From positions 127,501 through 191,500 of the forward strand of contig JALBCR010004624.1 of NCBI GenBank assembly GCA_030710515.1: a DNA stretch of 64,000 nucleotides, read 5' to 3'. The first letter of the stretch is position 1, and every line of letters starts with the position of its first letter. The notes beneath the pieces were generated by a model. The model ran no database searches. It had not been told where the DNA came from and was given only the letters and a program-made list of their open reading frames with translations. A program made the position numbers and the translations under genes. Shown here in pieces: positions 9,631 to 21,129 of this stretch. Source of the DNA: Abscondita cerata. Its lineage: Eukaryota > Arthropoda > Insecta > Coleoptera > Lampyridae.

Positions 9631-12600
9631 ATTTCTGCGTGCCTTTGGATGATGACTGAAGACAACTTCAACTACGGAACATTAATGTCTTACGCAACCT
9701 CCAAACATGATAACACATTTACCATAACCGATTACACTGGGTAATAAAAATTCTTCTATACTATGCCCGTTTTTGAATAATTTTTATAGTTTGGTACTGT
9801 ATGTAAATGGACAGTATGTTATAACAGATGTTAATTTAAATGATGGAATGTGGCATTATTTGTGTGCAATTTGGGACAGTAACGAAGGAACCTTCAATAT
9901 TTACGTAGACGGCAAAATTGTAAAAAATGGAAAAGGGTTGGCAAACGATACCACAATTCAAGGTCCTTTTCAAAATACCGCATTAATAATTTTTAAAAAT
10001 TTAACCGTTTTAGGAAACGGTAAAATGATCATAGGACAAGAACAAGACCAACTGGGTGGACGTTTTAGTCAATCCGAATCGTTTTTGGGGCAGATTACTT
10101 ATTTGGATGTATGGAGCCGAATTTTAACCGAATCTGAAATTGTCAAATACATGAACGACTGTAATGAAACTGAACCTGGAGATGTATACGCATGGGCTGA
10201 AATAAAAAACTTTATTCACGGAGAAATAGAAGTACTACCTTCAAGTTTTTGTAAAAACTGTACATCACCACCTGTATTAGAAAACGGTTCTATCGAAGTT
10301 ATTGAAAATGTCGCCTATTATAAATGTGATGTAGGATATGAATTGTCAACTCAAATGTTTAGTTCTGGACGAGCTTGTGGAAAGTCTTCCACCTGGGTCG
10401 GTAATGTTGAACCTAAATGCAAAAGTAAGAGGTGATCGTTTATTACAAATTTCTATTTAAAGCGTTTCAGGAGTTTATTGCGGATATCCGGGATACGTTG
10501 TACACGCTGAAATAACTGGTAGAAGTTACTTTTACGGTGATACAATTGAGTACGCTTGCAAAAATAATTACAAACTGGTTGGAAACGAAAAGCGTTTGTG
10601 TTTGGCAAATGGTTCTTGGTCTTCGGCAGATCCTTCATGCATCGGTAAGTATTTGCTTTTGTAAAAGATTTACATGGATAACAAAGTTATAGGTCTACGC
10701 TGTACCGGATTCTCAATGCCAAATCATGGGATAGTTAATGTTATCACTGACTCATCTGAAGAAATGTTTGAAAATGGTAAAAAATTTGATGTTGGTACAG
10801 AAATTGAAATTAACTGCAATGCCGAGTATGAATTACATGGCGACCGTGTTCTTAAGTGCATGGAAAATGGTATTATTTTCAAAATTTTTAGAACAACATA
10901 CTATAGGTGTTGTTTAAGGTGATTGGAGTAGTTCAGTTCCGTACTGTAAGAAAACTGCTAAGTCAATACGAGTGTCTTGTTCGATAGATCAATTACCTCC
11001 TCCTCCTGTAAATGGTTACGCAGTTATTGAAAGTTTAAGTGCGTACACTAGTGGAAAAACGGACACCGTTGAATTTAAATGCAGACAGGGATATAAACTG
11101 CAAGGGGTTAACTTCAGTACCTGTATACTGAAGGGATATTGGACTGAAATGGAAACATCTTGTAATGGTAAGTGATTATTCGAATTTATTTTGTGTTTGA
11201 AATGAAATATTATAATGAGTGATTTATTAGCAACAATTAGAGACTGTCATTCATATAATTTTTGTTCAAAGGCATTATTGGATTTTTACTTTACTACAAA
11301 ATTTGTATATAAATAAAATAAAACCGTGTCTCATTATGTCCTTCAATCACGCAAAAACGATTGAACCGAAATAATTTTTTTAGGTTTGATGACGAATGGT
11401 CCAAAGATGATTGTGAACAAAAATTATTACGATTGTACCACTACAAATTTAAATATAAATATTTGAAACACGTTAAGTTAATAGGCAGCTTTAAACATTC
11501 ATGCTCACGCGCGTTTTAGCTCCAAAATTGCCCCATAGCATTGACCATAGACTTAACCCCAAAGGGCGAAATGGGGAGCAGAGTAGAATCCGCTTACTCT
11601 TTTTTTTCAAAAGTTTGAACAGCTTAGACCCAATCAGAGCGAGTTTCACTTCGTATATTCATTGTATAATAGAGGAAAAATAAGTCAACAGTTGCTTTTG
11701 TAACTTGGGCGAAGCACCCAGGTACAACTGGCTAGTAATTAAAGCACTTCTTAAAACATTAAAATAAAATTAATTTTCTTTTAATAATGTGGTGATTAAA
11801 TTTGAATTCAATGTAGAATTGAGAAATAGAAATTATTAAATTGTATTCAAACTCTGACTAACTTAACAACTTACAGTTACATTTGATAATTAGATAATGT
11901 GGAGAACGTCGAAATGTGCAGTTTGCAATTGAGCAGCATCTGTACCACACTGTCGCGCTATGGGGGTTATGGATGAGATTGTATTGTTTATAGAAACATA
12001 TCTCAATCCTCTAGAGACACTACAAGTTTTCGGGCATAAATTACAAATTGCCAGTGGTGTAATATCTCTAGAAGAAATCGATCATTTGGTAGAATCCATG
12101 CTAAAAAGGCTGCGTGAGTGTGAAACTATAATAGTAGTGGCCCAATACATTATTAATAAAACAATTCTATTTGTTTAATTTCTTTAAAATTTTAATTGCA
12201 GACACTACCTCTCACTGTTTAAACACACCCAAGTTTGGCCAGAAAATTCCCACCACTTTTAAAATTATATAAAATTGTATACCTTTTTTACAAAAAAATA
12301 CATCTTAATAATTTTTGTCTTGGTTGTAGTAATAACATGCGAGACTCCACAAAATTGAGTAAAATGCAAATTAAGCACAAAGATTTATTAAACACTAAAT
12401 ACCATTTTGGAAATATGATTACATATGAATGTATCGATGGCTATCGGATGTTTGGAAATGGCATTATAAAGATGTCTTTCAAACGGCAGATGGACACGAT
12501 TACAAGAAAAATGCACTAGTAAGTACCTACTTACTTAGTTTTGATTTAATTTTGTTGATTACTATGTGTAGGAAAATCTTGTTTCAAACCGAATGTAAAA

Positions 12601-12734
12601 GACACTAAAAGATAGAAGGAAATTCGTATTTATATGGAGATCAAGTTACATTAGTGTGTAAAAGTAACAATACATACAAATTAACTTGCAGCAGTTTTGG
12701 AAAGTGGGAAGGAATGCTCGATAAAAATTGTTAA
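9631..12734 (+). CDS. Pentraxin plus sushi (CCP) domain protein, C-terminal part
   Basis: Probably a secreted or cell-surface recognition protein of the SVEP1-like pentraxin/CCP architecture. Exons are 9631-9740, 9790-10424, 10471-10644, 10693-10869 and 10919-11167, with clean GT-AG sites. Joins between CCP exons fall in the same phase, usual for modular proteins. The first two exons encode a laminin-G/pentraxin fold (MSYATSKHDNTF, DGMWHYLCAIWDS, IYVDG, FLGQITYLDVW), and later exons encode sushi repeats with paired Cys and Trp. Two more exons, 12330-12518 and 12572-12734, encode further CCP modules ending KNC-stop but contain about three frameshifts. No signal peptide or 5' exon is visible, so the start lies upstream in a long intron, outside the window, or was lost. 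It is either a partial duplicate or a real gene with consensus errors at its 3' end. Confidence 0.75.
11168..12329. other. Long intron of the pentraxin/CCP gene
   Basis: Lies between the last intact CCP exon and the first frameshifted one. The open frame 11960-12178 has protein-like composition but matches no family I know and has no clear splice context, so it is not called as an exon. Confidence 0.45.
12330..12734 (+). pseudogene. Two frameshifted CCP exons at the end of the pentraxin/CCP gene
   Basis: The exon after the TTGTAG acceptor at 12329 starts ITCETPQN, then must change frame to read HFGNMITYECIDGYRMFGNG, then change back to read CLSNGRWTRLQEKC. The next exon starts after GTGTAG at 12571 (KSCFKPNVKDTK), shifts once, and continues GNSYLYGDQVTLVC to a natural stop right after the last Cys. 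Splice sites are intact. This fits either recent pseudogenisation of the 3' end or base-level assembly errors. Confidence 0.6.
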
Positions 12735-13204
12735 GACTGTTTATCTCAATTGCATCTTGTCATATGGACCTATTATTTATTTCTCTAGAAGTTTTAAACT
12801 TTTTCTGTAGAACAAAAACTAATAAAAGTCAAACATATATCTGTTTATTAAAAAAAATTTTTGCATATAAACTACCATTAAGTTTAAATTTACGTTTAAA
12901 AAAATTTTGGAATTAAGTTTCAAAATTTTAAATTATTTATAAAAAATTATTAAGTGACTTGCTAAATGTTTTTGAAGACATGTGTTGGAACTGACTATAG
13001 ATAAGCTCAGGACTACAAAAATCGCTTAATAAATAATAATAATACAAAAAGTTAAGACTTCCATAGGATTTTGTAAAGAATAAAACGTTGGAAAGCTGCT
13101 CAAATTATTGATGCAGAATTTCATAAGATACGCATACATATATCTATCTACCTCTACCAGATGACCAAATGTGTTTACAGAATATTAGTAAGTATATACT
13201 TCCA
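12735..13204. other. 3' flank of the pentraxin/CCP gene
   Basis: AT-rich, with several AATAAA-like motifs, for example near 12821 and 13028. No gene was seen. Confidence 0.4.
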
Positions 13205-13212
13205 AAATATAT

Positions 13213-13335
13213 AAACTGCTTTAATTTTTATTTATTTATTTATTTATTCGTATGGTACATTTTCATTATTGTATTGTGATGTAAGTGTTATGTATGGTGA
13301 AGAAGATCAGTATAAACCTGTATAGTATACTCAGA
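13213..13335 (-). repeat. SINE-like or LINE-3'-end repeat with (AATA)n tail, copy 1 of 4
   Basis: The sense strand is minus. It contains GGTTTATACTGATCTTCTTC, CACCATACATAACACTTACA and CAATACAAT, then ACCATACGAATAAATAAATA. The tail repeats AATA. The other copies are at 30225-30395, 34955-35150 and 42383-42635. The fixed 3' end with a simple-repeat tail and variable 5' truncation is the pattern of a retroposon. Confidence 0.7.
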
Positions 13336-13549
13336 TTTTGCAATTTTCGGGAAAATTCTACACAATCACCATCAGCGTGTAACAGCTACTTTGCACCATC
13401 CGCGAGGTGTAAGAAATAGTTTTCGTTATTTACTATCACTAAACTACTTACTGTAACCGTTTTACAGCTGCTCATATTTATCATTTGAACCGGAATTCTT
13501 ACATATTTATAATAATATTGTGCAAAACAAAACCCACGCCCAACTCCTG

Positions 13550-14766
13550 GACTAGTGGCGACGTTTCATATTTTACAAACCAGTTCCTTGCATAAACAAA
13601 ATATTGCGTTACCATAGCAACGAACAATAACTTATTAGAAGTGTCAGTGTAAAGTTTGACGTCAAAAAGTAAACCAGAGTCACGTACTAAATTAAATGAA
13701 AAAGATGTCCACCGAAATTGTGAAAATCGAAAAATTGGAGTATCGAGCCATCATCAAGTACCTGTATTTAAAAGGGTTAAGAGGTAAGCAGATTTACCAA
13801 GATATGCTTAATACCCTTGGTAATCAATGTCCTTCGTATGCGACCGTCAAAAATTGGAATGCAAGCTTCAAAAGAGGTAAATTTTCCATTGAAGATGATG
13901 ACCGATCGGGAAGGCCAGTTTCTGTGTCAGTCCCCGAAAATATCGATGCAGTTCATGACATGATTTTATCAGACCGTCGAATTGGGCTAAAACGGATATC
14001 TGAAGCACTGAATATTTCATACGAACGAGTTCATCATATGGTTCACGTCAATTTGGACATGAGAAAAATTGCTGTAAAATGGATCCCCAAATGTTTGAAT
14101 GCTGACCAAAAGCGTGCAAGGGTAGAAGCATCGTGTTCGATCTGTGCTCGATTTGAAAACGATGTAGACTTCTTAAACCAAATTGTTACTATGGATGAGA
14201 CTTGGGTACATTTCTACGATCCAGAAACAAAGCAACAATCGATGGAATGGCGACACTCTGGTTCTCCAAGACCTAAGAAGTTTCGTGTCCACAAATCTGC
14301 TGGAAAAGTTCATGCTTCAGTTTTTTGGGATTGTCATGCAGTAATCATGATTGATTTTTTGGATAAGAGTAGAACAATAACTGGAGATTACTATTCGACA
14401 TTACTGACCACTCTACGGGAAAATATTAAAGAGAAAAGACGCGGAAAGCTATCCAAAGGTGTTTTGTTTTTGCACACAAATCTCATGTTGCCATGCAAAA
14501 AATTCCTGATTTAGGGTTTGAATTACTAGAACACCCCCCTTATTCACCCGATTTGGCTCCATTCGACTATCACCTCTTTCCTCAACTGAAAAAAAGTTTA
14601 AAAGGTCGTAAATTTTCTTCCAACAAGGAGATAATAGAAGCTGTAAAGTTCTGGTTTGCAGAGCAAGAAGAAAATTTTTTTTTAAAGGTTTAGTAATAAA
14701 ATATTTTGACATTGAAATTTTGTTTGGTTCTATAGTAGACTAAGAATTTTTCAATATATCCTCGTA
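13550..14766 (+). mobile_element. mariner element, right end defined
   Basis: Contains a mariner transposase frame (separate entry) preceded by the usual untranslated leader. The right end near 14766 reads, on the minus strand, TACGAGGATATATTGAAAAA then TTCTTAG, in the style of a mariner inverted repeat next to TA. I cannot find a matching left repeat, so the 5' end has probably been lost and the left boundary is approximate. Confidence 0.7.
13696..14693 (+). pseudogene. mariner transposase (DD34D) with broken second catalytic site
   Basis: Transposase of the mariner family. The frame is open from 13696 to 14514. The N-terminal half carries two helix-turn-helix units (ATVKNWNASFKRGKFSIED and the block around RRIGLKRISEALNIS). 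The first catalytic Asp is in VTMDETWVHFYDPETKQQS. Where the family has HDNA, the sequence reads HTN and the frame is lost at about 14474-14486, removing the second Asp. Translation resumes in another frame (14493-14693) as HVAMQKIPDLGF and YSPDLAPFDYHLFPQLKKSL, which keeps the third Asp. A small deletion in the active-site codons explains this better than a homopolymer error, so the copy is inactive. The length otherwise fits the family (about 345 residues). Confidence 0.85.
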
Positions 14767-15303
14767 TATGCCGTATGTGCTCATTATCTCGCAAAAATAT
14801 CCACGGGTTCCCTGGCTATGGAGTGATTTTTGATTCTAAACATTTTGCGAATATAATTTCTTTAAAAGATTATTTACTGCTTTAGTTCATCCTAAGCTTA
14901 AATACGTTTCTATAGTATGAAGTCCGCAATATAACATTCACATTGCCTTATAAAATCCATTAAAGGACGTTTTTAAAGCTACTCAGCTTTAAAATTGATA
15001 AAATATATCTATCCACAAGGACCTGTCACGATAGGTTATTGCAAAGACACACTCCTTTGATAGCCTATCTCTTAGTACCGAGATTATCTCGTCAAGAAAG
15101 TATCCCACTTTGTATCTAGCAACACCCCATACTAATGTTTTAAAAAATACCTATTTATGTAATGTGTGAAAATTACAATAAAAGTACGCATATGTACAGG
15201 GTAAGTTTTAAGACTTGATTACTCCTATGTTTTAAAGATATGAAAATTATCTAAACGGCGTTGTAAATAGTATATCTGAGCGCAGTTTTTAAAATTTTCG
15301 TTA
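14767..15303. other. Spacer, no gene recognised
   Basis: AT-rich and noncoding. It leads into the CAGGGTG-ended foldback element at 15304. Confidence 0.4.
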
Positions 15304-15955
15304 TATACAGGGTGTATCGTTTATACAGGGTGGTTCTAGACAACATTTTTTTTGGAAATAAGCTTTTCAAATATGTTTTATTTAGTTAAGGCGTTTAAAA
15401 GTTATTCTTCATAAAATAGGCTTTGCAGGAACTTCTTTATGAAGTCATAAAAAACTTGTCTTTTATTATATAAAAATTAGATTTAGTACATTTTAACTGC
15501 CTATAACTTCTAAATGGTTCAGAATAGAAACATGCGGTTTTCACTGAAATGATACATTTTAGTATACGTTTTCTTTGAATACATTGAATTTTTCTATCGG
15601 TTTTGAGAACGCCATAACAAATTTTTGATTTTGACAATTTTTTGTTAACTTTTTATCATGGAACACTCGGTATATTTTTTGTAGTTTGAAAGAACTGACT
15701 TTTGCCTATCCAGCGATGCAACGTTTTTCAAAATCGGTTAGCAAATGACCGAGTAATTAATTTTTAAAATGAGAGATACAAATAAAAATCGTACAACAGA
15801 ACATCAATTTGTACAATTTACGTAAATGTATTCAAAGAAAACTTATACTAAAATGTGAAGTTTCAGTGAAAATTGCATGTTTCTATCCTAACCCGTTTAG
15901 AAGTTATAGGCACTTAAAATAGGGGAAAATATAAATGGACACCCGGTATTTGTAT
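15304..15955. repeat. Foldback element with CAGGGTG-type ends
   Basis: TATACAGGGTG occurs twice at the left (15304 and 15322), and the right side ends GGACACCCGGTAT near 15945. Internal arms 15482-15600 and 15812-15930 are diverged reverse complements (for example TACATTTTA, CTATAACTTCTAAATGG, GAAACATG and TTTCACTGAAA). There is no coding sequence. This is an old nonautonomous inverted-repeat element. Confidence 0.65.
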
Positions 15956-16059
15956 CTTATAAATCTGTGTTTGCTTTAATTTCTAGGGCAACTGTTAACT
16001 AGAGTTGAATAATATAAATAGAAATAAATAAAACAAAAATGCTGATAATATTTTAGACC

Positions 16060-16295
16060 TATAACCCGAGTTGCAGATACTGACAATTTTTTCGAATTTC
16101 TTAAAAATTTAGAAATTTGTGTATCAAATTGTCAAATTGTCTTTACGCATAATTTTGAAGTAACGAAAAGAGTAAGAAATTTAAATAACATAAAAATAAC
16201 TAAAGCATTAAAAAGCTAATGAAATCAAACATTTCTAAATTTTTATGATATTCGAAAAAAAAATCGTCAGTATTGAAATAAGACTCAGGTTGTAC
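16060..16295. repeat. Small foldback repeat
   Basis: Arms of about 50-65 bases at 16060-16110 and 16228-16292 are reverse complements. They share GATACTGACAATTTTTTCGAA-like and AAAAATTTAGAAAT blocks. Nothing in it is coding. Confidence 0.55.
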
Positions 16296-16508
16296 GTGTA
16301 AAATATCATTTCGAACAACTTTTCTTAATGACTATTTCTGATATCTTTACAAAAAAACATTATTTTTGAATATTTTAATATTAACATGTCAAATATGACA
16401 TGTACAGACCCCTTCACTAGAGCCGTATATAGGTATGGCTTCGCCCTTGGCGGAGTTGGCATTTGCACCCCTCCCCTTCTACACACCGAGAATTTTTGAA
16501 GGAATTAA

Positions 16509-16869
16509 ATATACAGGGTGTTAATTAAGTATGTACAATAAATTTGACAGACGATTATTTGAGTGATTTTAAGACAAAAAGTACATATAAACATGAGTCC
16601 GCCAATGCTTTGTTTTCAAAATACAGAGTATCAAACAATTTAGCTCTAACCTGATTAAATCCAGTGGCGTCCTGAGTTTTTGTATTTTTAAATTTTTTGG
16701 GTTAAGTAACTAAAATAAATCTTTTTGTCTTTTAAATTTATTTTGTGACTTGCTTAGTTTTCGAGAAAAAAATAAAATCCACTTAATAGCATATCCCCTT
16801 TTGTCTTAAAATCGCTCAAATAATCGTCTGTCAAATTTATTGTACATACTTAATTAACACCCTGTATAT
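16509..16869. mobile_element. 361-bp MITE with about 70-bp near-perfect TIRs
   Basis: The left arm starts ATACAGGGTGTTAATTAAGT. It is repeated in inverse at the right end (ACACCCTGTAT at 16858-16867) over about 70 bases with only one or two differences. The centre (about 16585-16800) is noncoding. It sits inside the hAT element, so it inserted later, and its near-identical arms agree with a recent insertion. It shares the ACAGGGTG terminus with 15304-15955 and 44098-44739. Confidence 0.88.
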
Positions 16870-17019
16870 AAAAAATAATACTAGAAAAATACCATAAGTG
16901 TAAAATAAATTTTATACGTCGCCCATAATCTTAGTTACAAAATGCCCTACTAAAACGTAACATCGCTTTCAAAAATTAAATTTTAATTCTATAAATTATT
17001 GCTAGACTGAGGTATACTG

Positions 17020-19074
17020 CATTATTTTTCAAAATTAGGTGAGTTTACTCCTTTAACGTGATACTTGAAAGTTACCACTTGTTTACAAGCCCTAGTGAAT
17101 CTATATCTCTGGCATACATCGTACCAGAATTGGCTGCACACTTTTCAAGTAGCAAATCGGAATACTTACTCAAAGATTTTCCTGATAAAAACCAAAGTCC
17201 GATGAAACTGAATAATAGATTTTTGCCCTCTTGTCCATTTCGCTTATAATCCAATCAAAGACAACGAAACACTCTCTCTCTCAAATGATTTTTCAGCACT
17301 CAGCAAGTGTAGCTATGGCTTTTCTGTGTATTTATGGATTCCTTCTTTACGAAGGTTTTCAACTTTTTCGCTAAACCTGTAAGCAAACTTGACGCAGTAT
17401 CGAGAGAGATCGATTTTCCCTGTAATGACTTGTTTGTGCAATCCAAGCTAATCAAAAATCTGACCACATCTCTAGCAAGCAGACAAATTTGTAGTCAATA
17501 TGCTTTAGAAGTCTCATTGCCCCAGATTTTGTGTCGGTATTCCAGTCATTCTCTCTATCAGCCATTTTCTGCAAAATGTTGTGTACCGAAATTAGGTTGT
17601 TCTTGAGGGCTGTCACAGCTTGACGCCTAGAGGACCATCGTGTATGTCTTTTCAAGGTTGTTTTTAGAACTCCAAGTAAAGCCTCCCACCTTAAGGTAGA
17701 GCTACTGAAGAAGTTGAAAAAGTCCAACACTTGGCCAAAAAAACTTATTATCATGAATGATACTTCTGCAGCGTGAACACCAACAAGGTTGAGACTGTGT
17801 GCTGCATAAGGCACAAATTTAGCAAGTTCATTAATTTGGGATATATGAGCTTAAACACCCTCGTATTTCGCTGCCATGTTTGAGCCATTATCAAATCCTT
17901 GACCGCGACAATTTGTCCAATTTGTCACTTTCAAGTTTTGCAATATACCCTCCGATAGCCCTCTTCCACTTTTCTGGATACTTATGATGAAGTCTACAAA
18001 AACTTTCTCATCCTTAATGGTTACATATCTTATTATTTCACTCATCTGCTCCAAATGTGATGTGTCTGGGGTGCAGTCAAACATAATGGAAAAATATTTT
18101 GCACTTCTAACGTTTTTCAGTATTTGAGCTGGAACTTTTTTTCCCATAAGGTTTATGAGCTCATTTTGAATTATAGGTGAAAAATACCTAGTTACATATT
18201 TTTTGCTTTTAACATTTTTTATGTGTTTTGACAGTTGTGAATTATAGTGACTGATAACTTCCAATGTGCTCAGAAAAACACCACCGTTCTTGTCGCTAAT
18301 TGAGTTAGAACGGCCCCTTAGAGGTAAGTTATTTATAGCACAATGAAGGATCACATCCACGATACATTTAAGAATACTGCGCCACTTTTCCGCTTCTGCT
18401 TGTGTCGCTTTTTGATTTTTTGCGTCAATAGATTTATTAGTTTTCAGCCTTATATCTAACCCTTTCCAAGTGACATACAATTTTCGGTGAGGCATTGATC
18501 TTTCATGATTGGCAATAGAAATGTTTCCAACCACCAAACCCCTCTTCAATATTACCAAAAGCTGATTTGCCCTTTTTATCATTTTTTTAAAAGAGAAGGC
18601 ACGGAAAACAAAACAAGGCGTCCTTTGACTGACTATACAACAACCATTGTCTCCTTACTTTTTTCGCCATTTGATAAAATTTTAAAACCACTTCTGAGAA
18701 AAGTGTCGTCCATCACCTGTACAGGAAAATTTGTAGCCGTCCAAATCAACTGTTTGAGGACCCTGTTCTACAAGGTTGCAAAGAATTTTGTTGGGTCGAA
18801 AATTGTTTGGCCATTTCATGGGATCCTCGTGTACTATTTCTATTTCTATACCGGTAACATTTAATGCACATTTTTCGGTGAATGTGCAAGATGTGCTGGC
18901 AATTGGATCAGCAGGTTTCCACGCCGTTGAGGAAATGCTCGGCTCACTTTCAACCTCAAAATCAACAACGTTCGTAACTTCCTCCGCTATAGCGATCTGG
19001 CTGTGGTTGTTTTCTGAATCTTCCTCGGTTATGTTTTTCTTTTCCATTCTCCAACGCCTCTTCCTTTTTGTCAT
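17020..19074 (-). pseudogene. hAT transposase, ZMYM/DUF4371 type, frameshifted
   Basis: Transposase of the hAT group that carries a TTF/MYM-like zinc finger, DUF4371 and a hAT-type core. Segments on the minus strand: N-terminus 19074-18682 (acidic, then DPMKWPNNFRPNKILCNLVE); a zinc-finger region around 18620, where QWLLYSQSKDALFCFPCLLF is legible in another frame; DUF4371 at 18582-17851 (RSAKYFSIMFDCTPDTSHLE, then GQGFDNGSNMAAKYEGV); and a core at 17814-17452 (AAHSLNLVGVHAAE, RWSSRRQAVTALKNN). The frame breaks at least three times and also contains stops. I could not read a hATC dimerisation domain. Inactive unless most breaks are sequencing errors. Confidence 0.8.
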
Positions 19075-19854
19075 TCGACTTCTTCGTGATTTTGTAACTT
19101 AACTCCAAGGTCATCAGCAGATTTTTGTTGCCTTCTTGTTTTTGTTTTTAATTTTTCTGAATTCACTTCCAGAAAGTTTTTTGGACCTATTTTTGAAACG
19201 ATTTATTGATTGCCTGTCAAATAATATGAATATTCATGATGAATACTTACCGATAATTATATTATTCGACTCCAATGGACTGACGTGTCACTCTTTGTCT
19301 TCCGCCTTTGGGCGCCGCAGGAGTTGTTTGAGAGTCCCTGGGCACAGTTATTGATATTGTCCAAGTTACGACAACTCGGCGCGAGTAGCGACTCTTTTGC
19401 TCAAACAAAACTGCGCAACCTAGACTGTGTAAATTATTACTGTGACAGTGTATTAGACAATAACTCACCACTCACCAGCCTCAACACTTACGCATATAGT
19501 TACTTTTAACAATTTTTAATTTAAATTGTAAGAGATTAGCCGTCGAGACTTCAAGGGAGCCGCTAACTTTCGGTAGTTCACGTGTGAGCTGATACGAGTA
19601 AATATTCGTATTCGACATTCTGCTGCTTTTGCATTTTCCTAATTTAGAATTCGTTGTATGTTTCAAGTTTCAAGGCAAGGGAATGATTTGATTCATTCAG
19701 TTGATGACTTTGGTATCACCTGAATCTTACAAAATAAAATCTATTTCAATAACGACAATAACGTGAAATTTATGGTCGATTTAGCGCCTCCCGGTGACTG
19801 CGCCCTTGGCGGGCGCTCATTTCGCCTATGCCTAGATACGGCCCTGCCCTTCAC

Positions 19855-20254
19855 CGCCATCAATGAGTGTAATTTTAGTTTTAAACCAAGTAAAACTAAC
19901 CCTAAGTAACCTCTAAGATATAATTAATAATAAAAATTCCATATGATGTGTACTTTTTTGAATTCACTATAGGTATATCACAGATGGCTCCACCTAACCT
20001 AACGATTACTATCCTGAGCTAACCCAACTACTCGACCCTAAGAATAAGTAAACCATTCATACATCAATAACGCTACTTGATGTGGCTTCAGTTAGCGTTC
20101 AAGAACCATGGGTTGGTTGCAACTGCCTTCTCCGAGCAACCGTTCTGACCCTTTGTGTACAGCGCCGTAAGAATTTTATGCATACTGCATTTTGGCGCCA
20201 ATGTCGGTTACCAGGCCTTCTAGTTTGCATTCAAGGCCATTCTCGTCGTTCCCT
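19855..20254. other. Spacer with possible Copia debris on the minus strand
   Basis: Minus-strand QNGCSEKA near 20160 resembles the QNG-x-SE motif of Copia integrase, but the context is too short to be sure. The rest shows nothing. Confidence 0.3.
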
Positions 20255-20410
20255 TTCTTCATTGAGTTCACCATACAGGAACGCTGTACTTACGTCGAAC
20301 TGTGTCAACTTCATATTTTCAGTTGCAGCAATGCTCAAAACTGCTCTAATAGTACCAGATTTCGCCACAGGACTGAAAGTTTAATCATGGTCAATGCCCT
20401 TCTTCTCTGA
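20255..20410 (-). pseudogene. Copia reverse transcriptase fragment
   Basis: The minus-strand frame reads KKGIDHD, then stop, then TFSPVAKSGTIRAVLSIAAT, and ends QFDVSTAFLYGELNEE. This is the highly recognisable start of the Copia/Ty1 RT domain. It is only about 50 residues long and lies head-to-head against the plus-strand Copia gag that begins at 20411, so it belongs to a different, older copy. Confidence 0.8.
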
Positions 20411-21129
20411 ATAGAAATACCGTTGGAGACTCTTATAGAAGGAAAAGAAACTAATGGTGTGGAAACATTAAAAACCAAGAAGAAAAGGTGCAAAGCAATT
20501 ATAATAAATTATATTGGTGATAAACAGTTAGAGCACATTAAAAATAATACGTCAGCCAAGGGAATATTTGATACATTAAAGTCAGTATTTGAACGAAAAC
20601 GATTTCTACGCAGCTATTTTTACGAAGGAAACTATTAACTATGAGATATAACGAAAGTGAGTTGAGTGAGTGGTACCTGTGTCGGTGCTCTGTGATTTAG
20701 TTTATAATCTCCGTAAATTCTTTTCTAATAATTACCAAAACCAATGATATAAATTTTCTATGTAGTAGCTGTGAATTTGTAACATTTCATTCATATTGAA
20801 AGAATATTAACGTAAGTAATTCGATTTTAATAATCTAAATTGTATTTATTGTGGACGTGTTGCTGCATACAGGTGTGTGAACTTGAATTATCGCTTGACC
20901 TCGTTTATTGATAGAAATATTTATTTATACAAATTTTTGTTCATGAAACACTAACCTCTGTTTTCTATTATTTTCCTTACCGTGGTCTTTTACCCTATTT
21001 GTGTTGTATAAAGACGCTTTGATCGACTCCTTAGCGTGAAATTTGTAGTTTCCTGTAGAAATAATCTTTTTCTCGTTTTACGATATCACAATGGTTCTTA
21101 ATTATTTTACTTGTAAAGACAACATTAGC

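Larger units (their letters stand above)
16418..19846 (-). mobile_element. hAT transposon with 8-bp target duplication
   Basis: The exact octamer CCCTTCAC flanks the element at 16410-16417 and 19847-19854, the hallmark of hAT insertion. The inner ends are imperfect inverted repeats: TAGAGCCGTATATAGGTATG on the left against CAGGGCCGTATCTAGGCATA on the complement of the right. Both continue into a CGCCCTTGGCGG motif. The 3429-bp body carries a minus-strand DUF4371-type transposase pseudogene and, at its left end, a younger 361-bp inverted-repeat element. Confidence 0.9.

Noticed and set aside
11960..12178. 72-codon ORF in the pentraxin/CCP intron
   Set aside because: Protein-like composition, but no recognised family and no splice sites in a fitting phase; kept only as a note.
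19262..19509. ORFs on both strands at the 5' side of the hAT
   Set aside because: They fall in the untranslated and subterminal part of the transposon.
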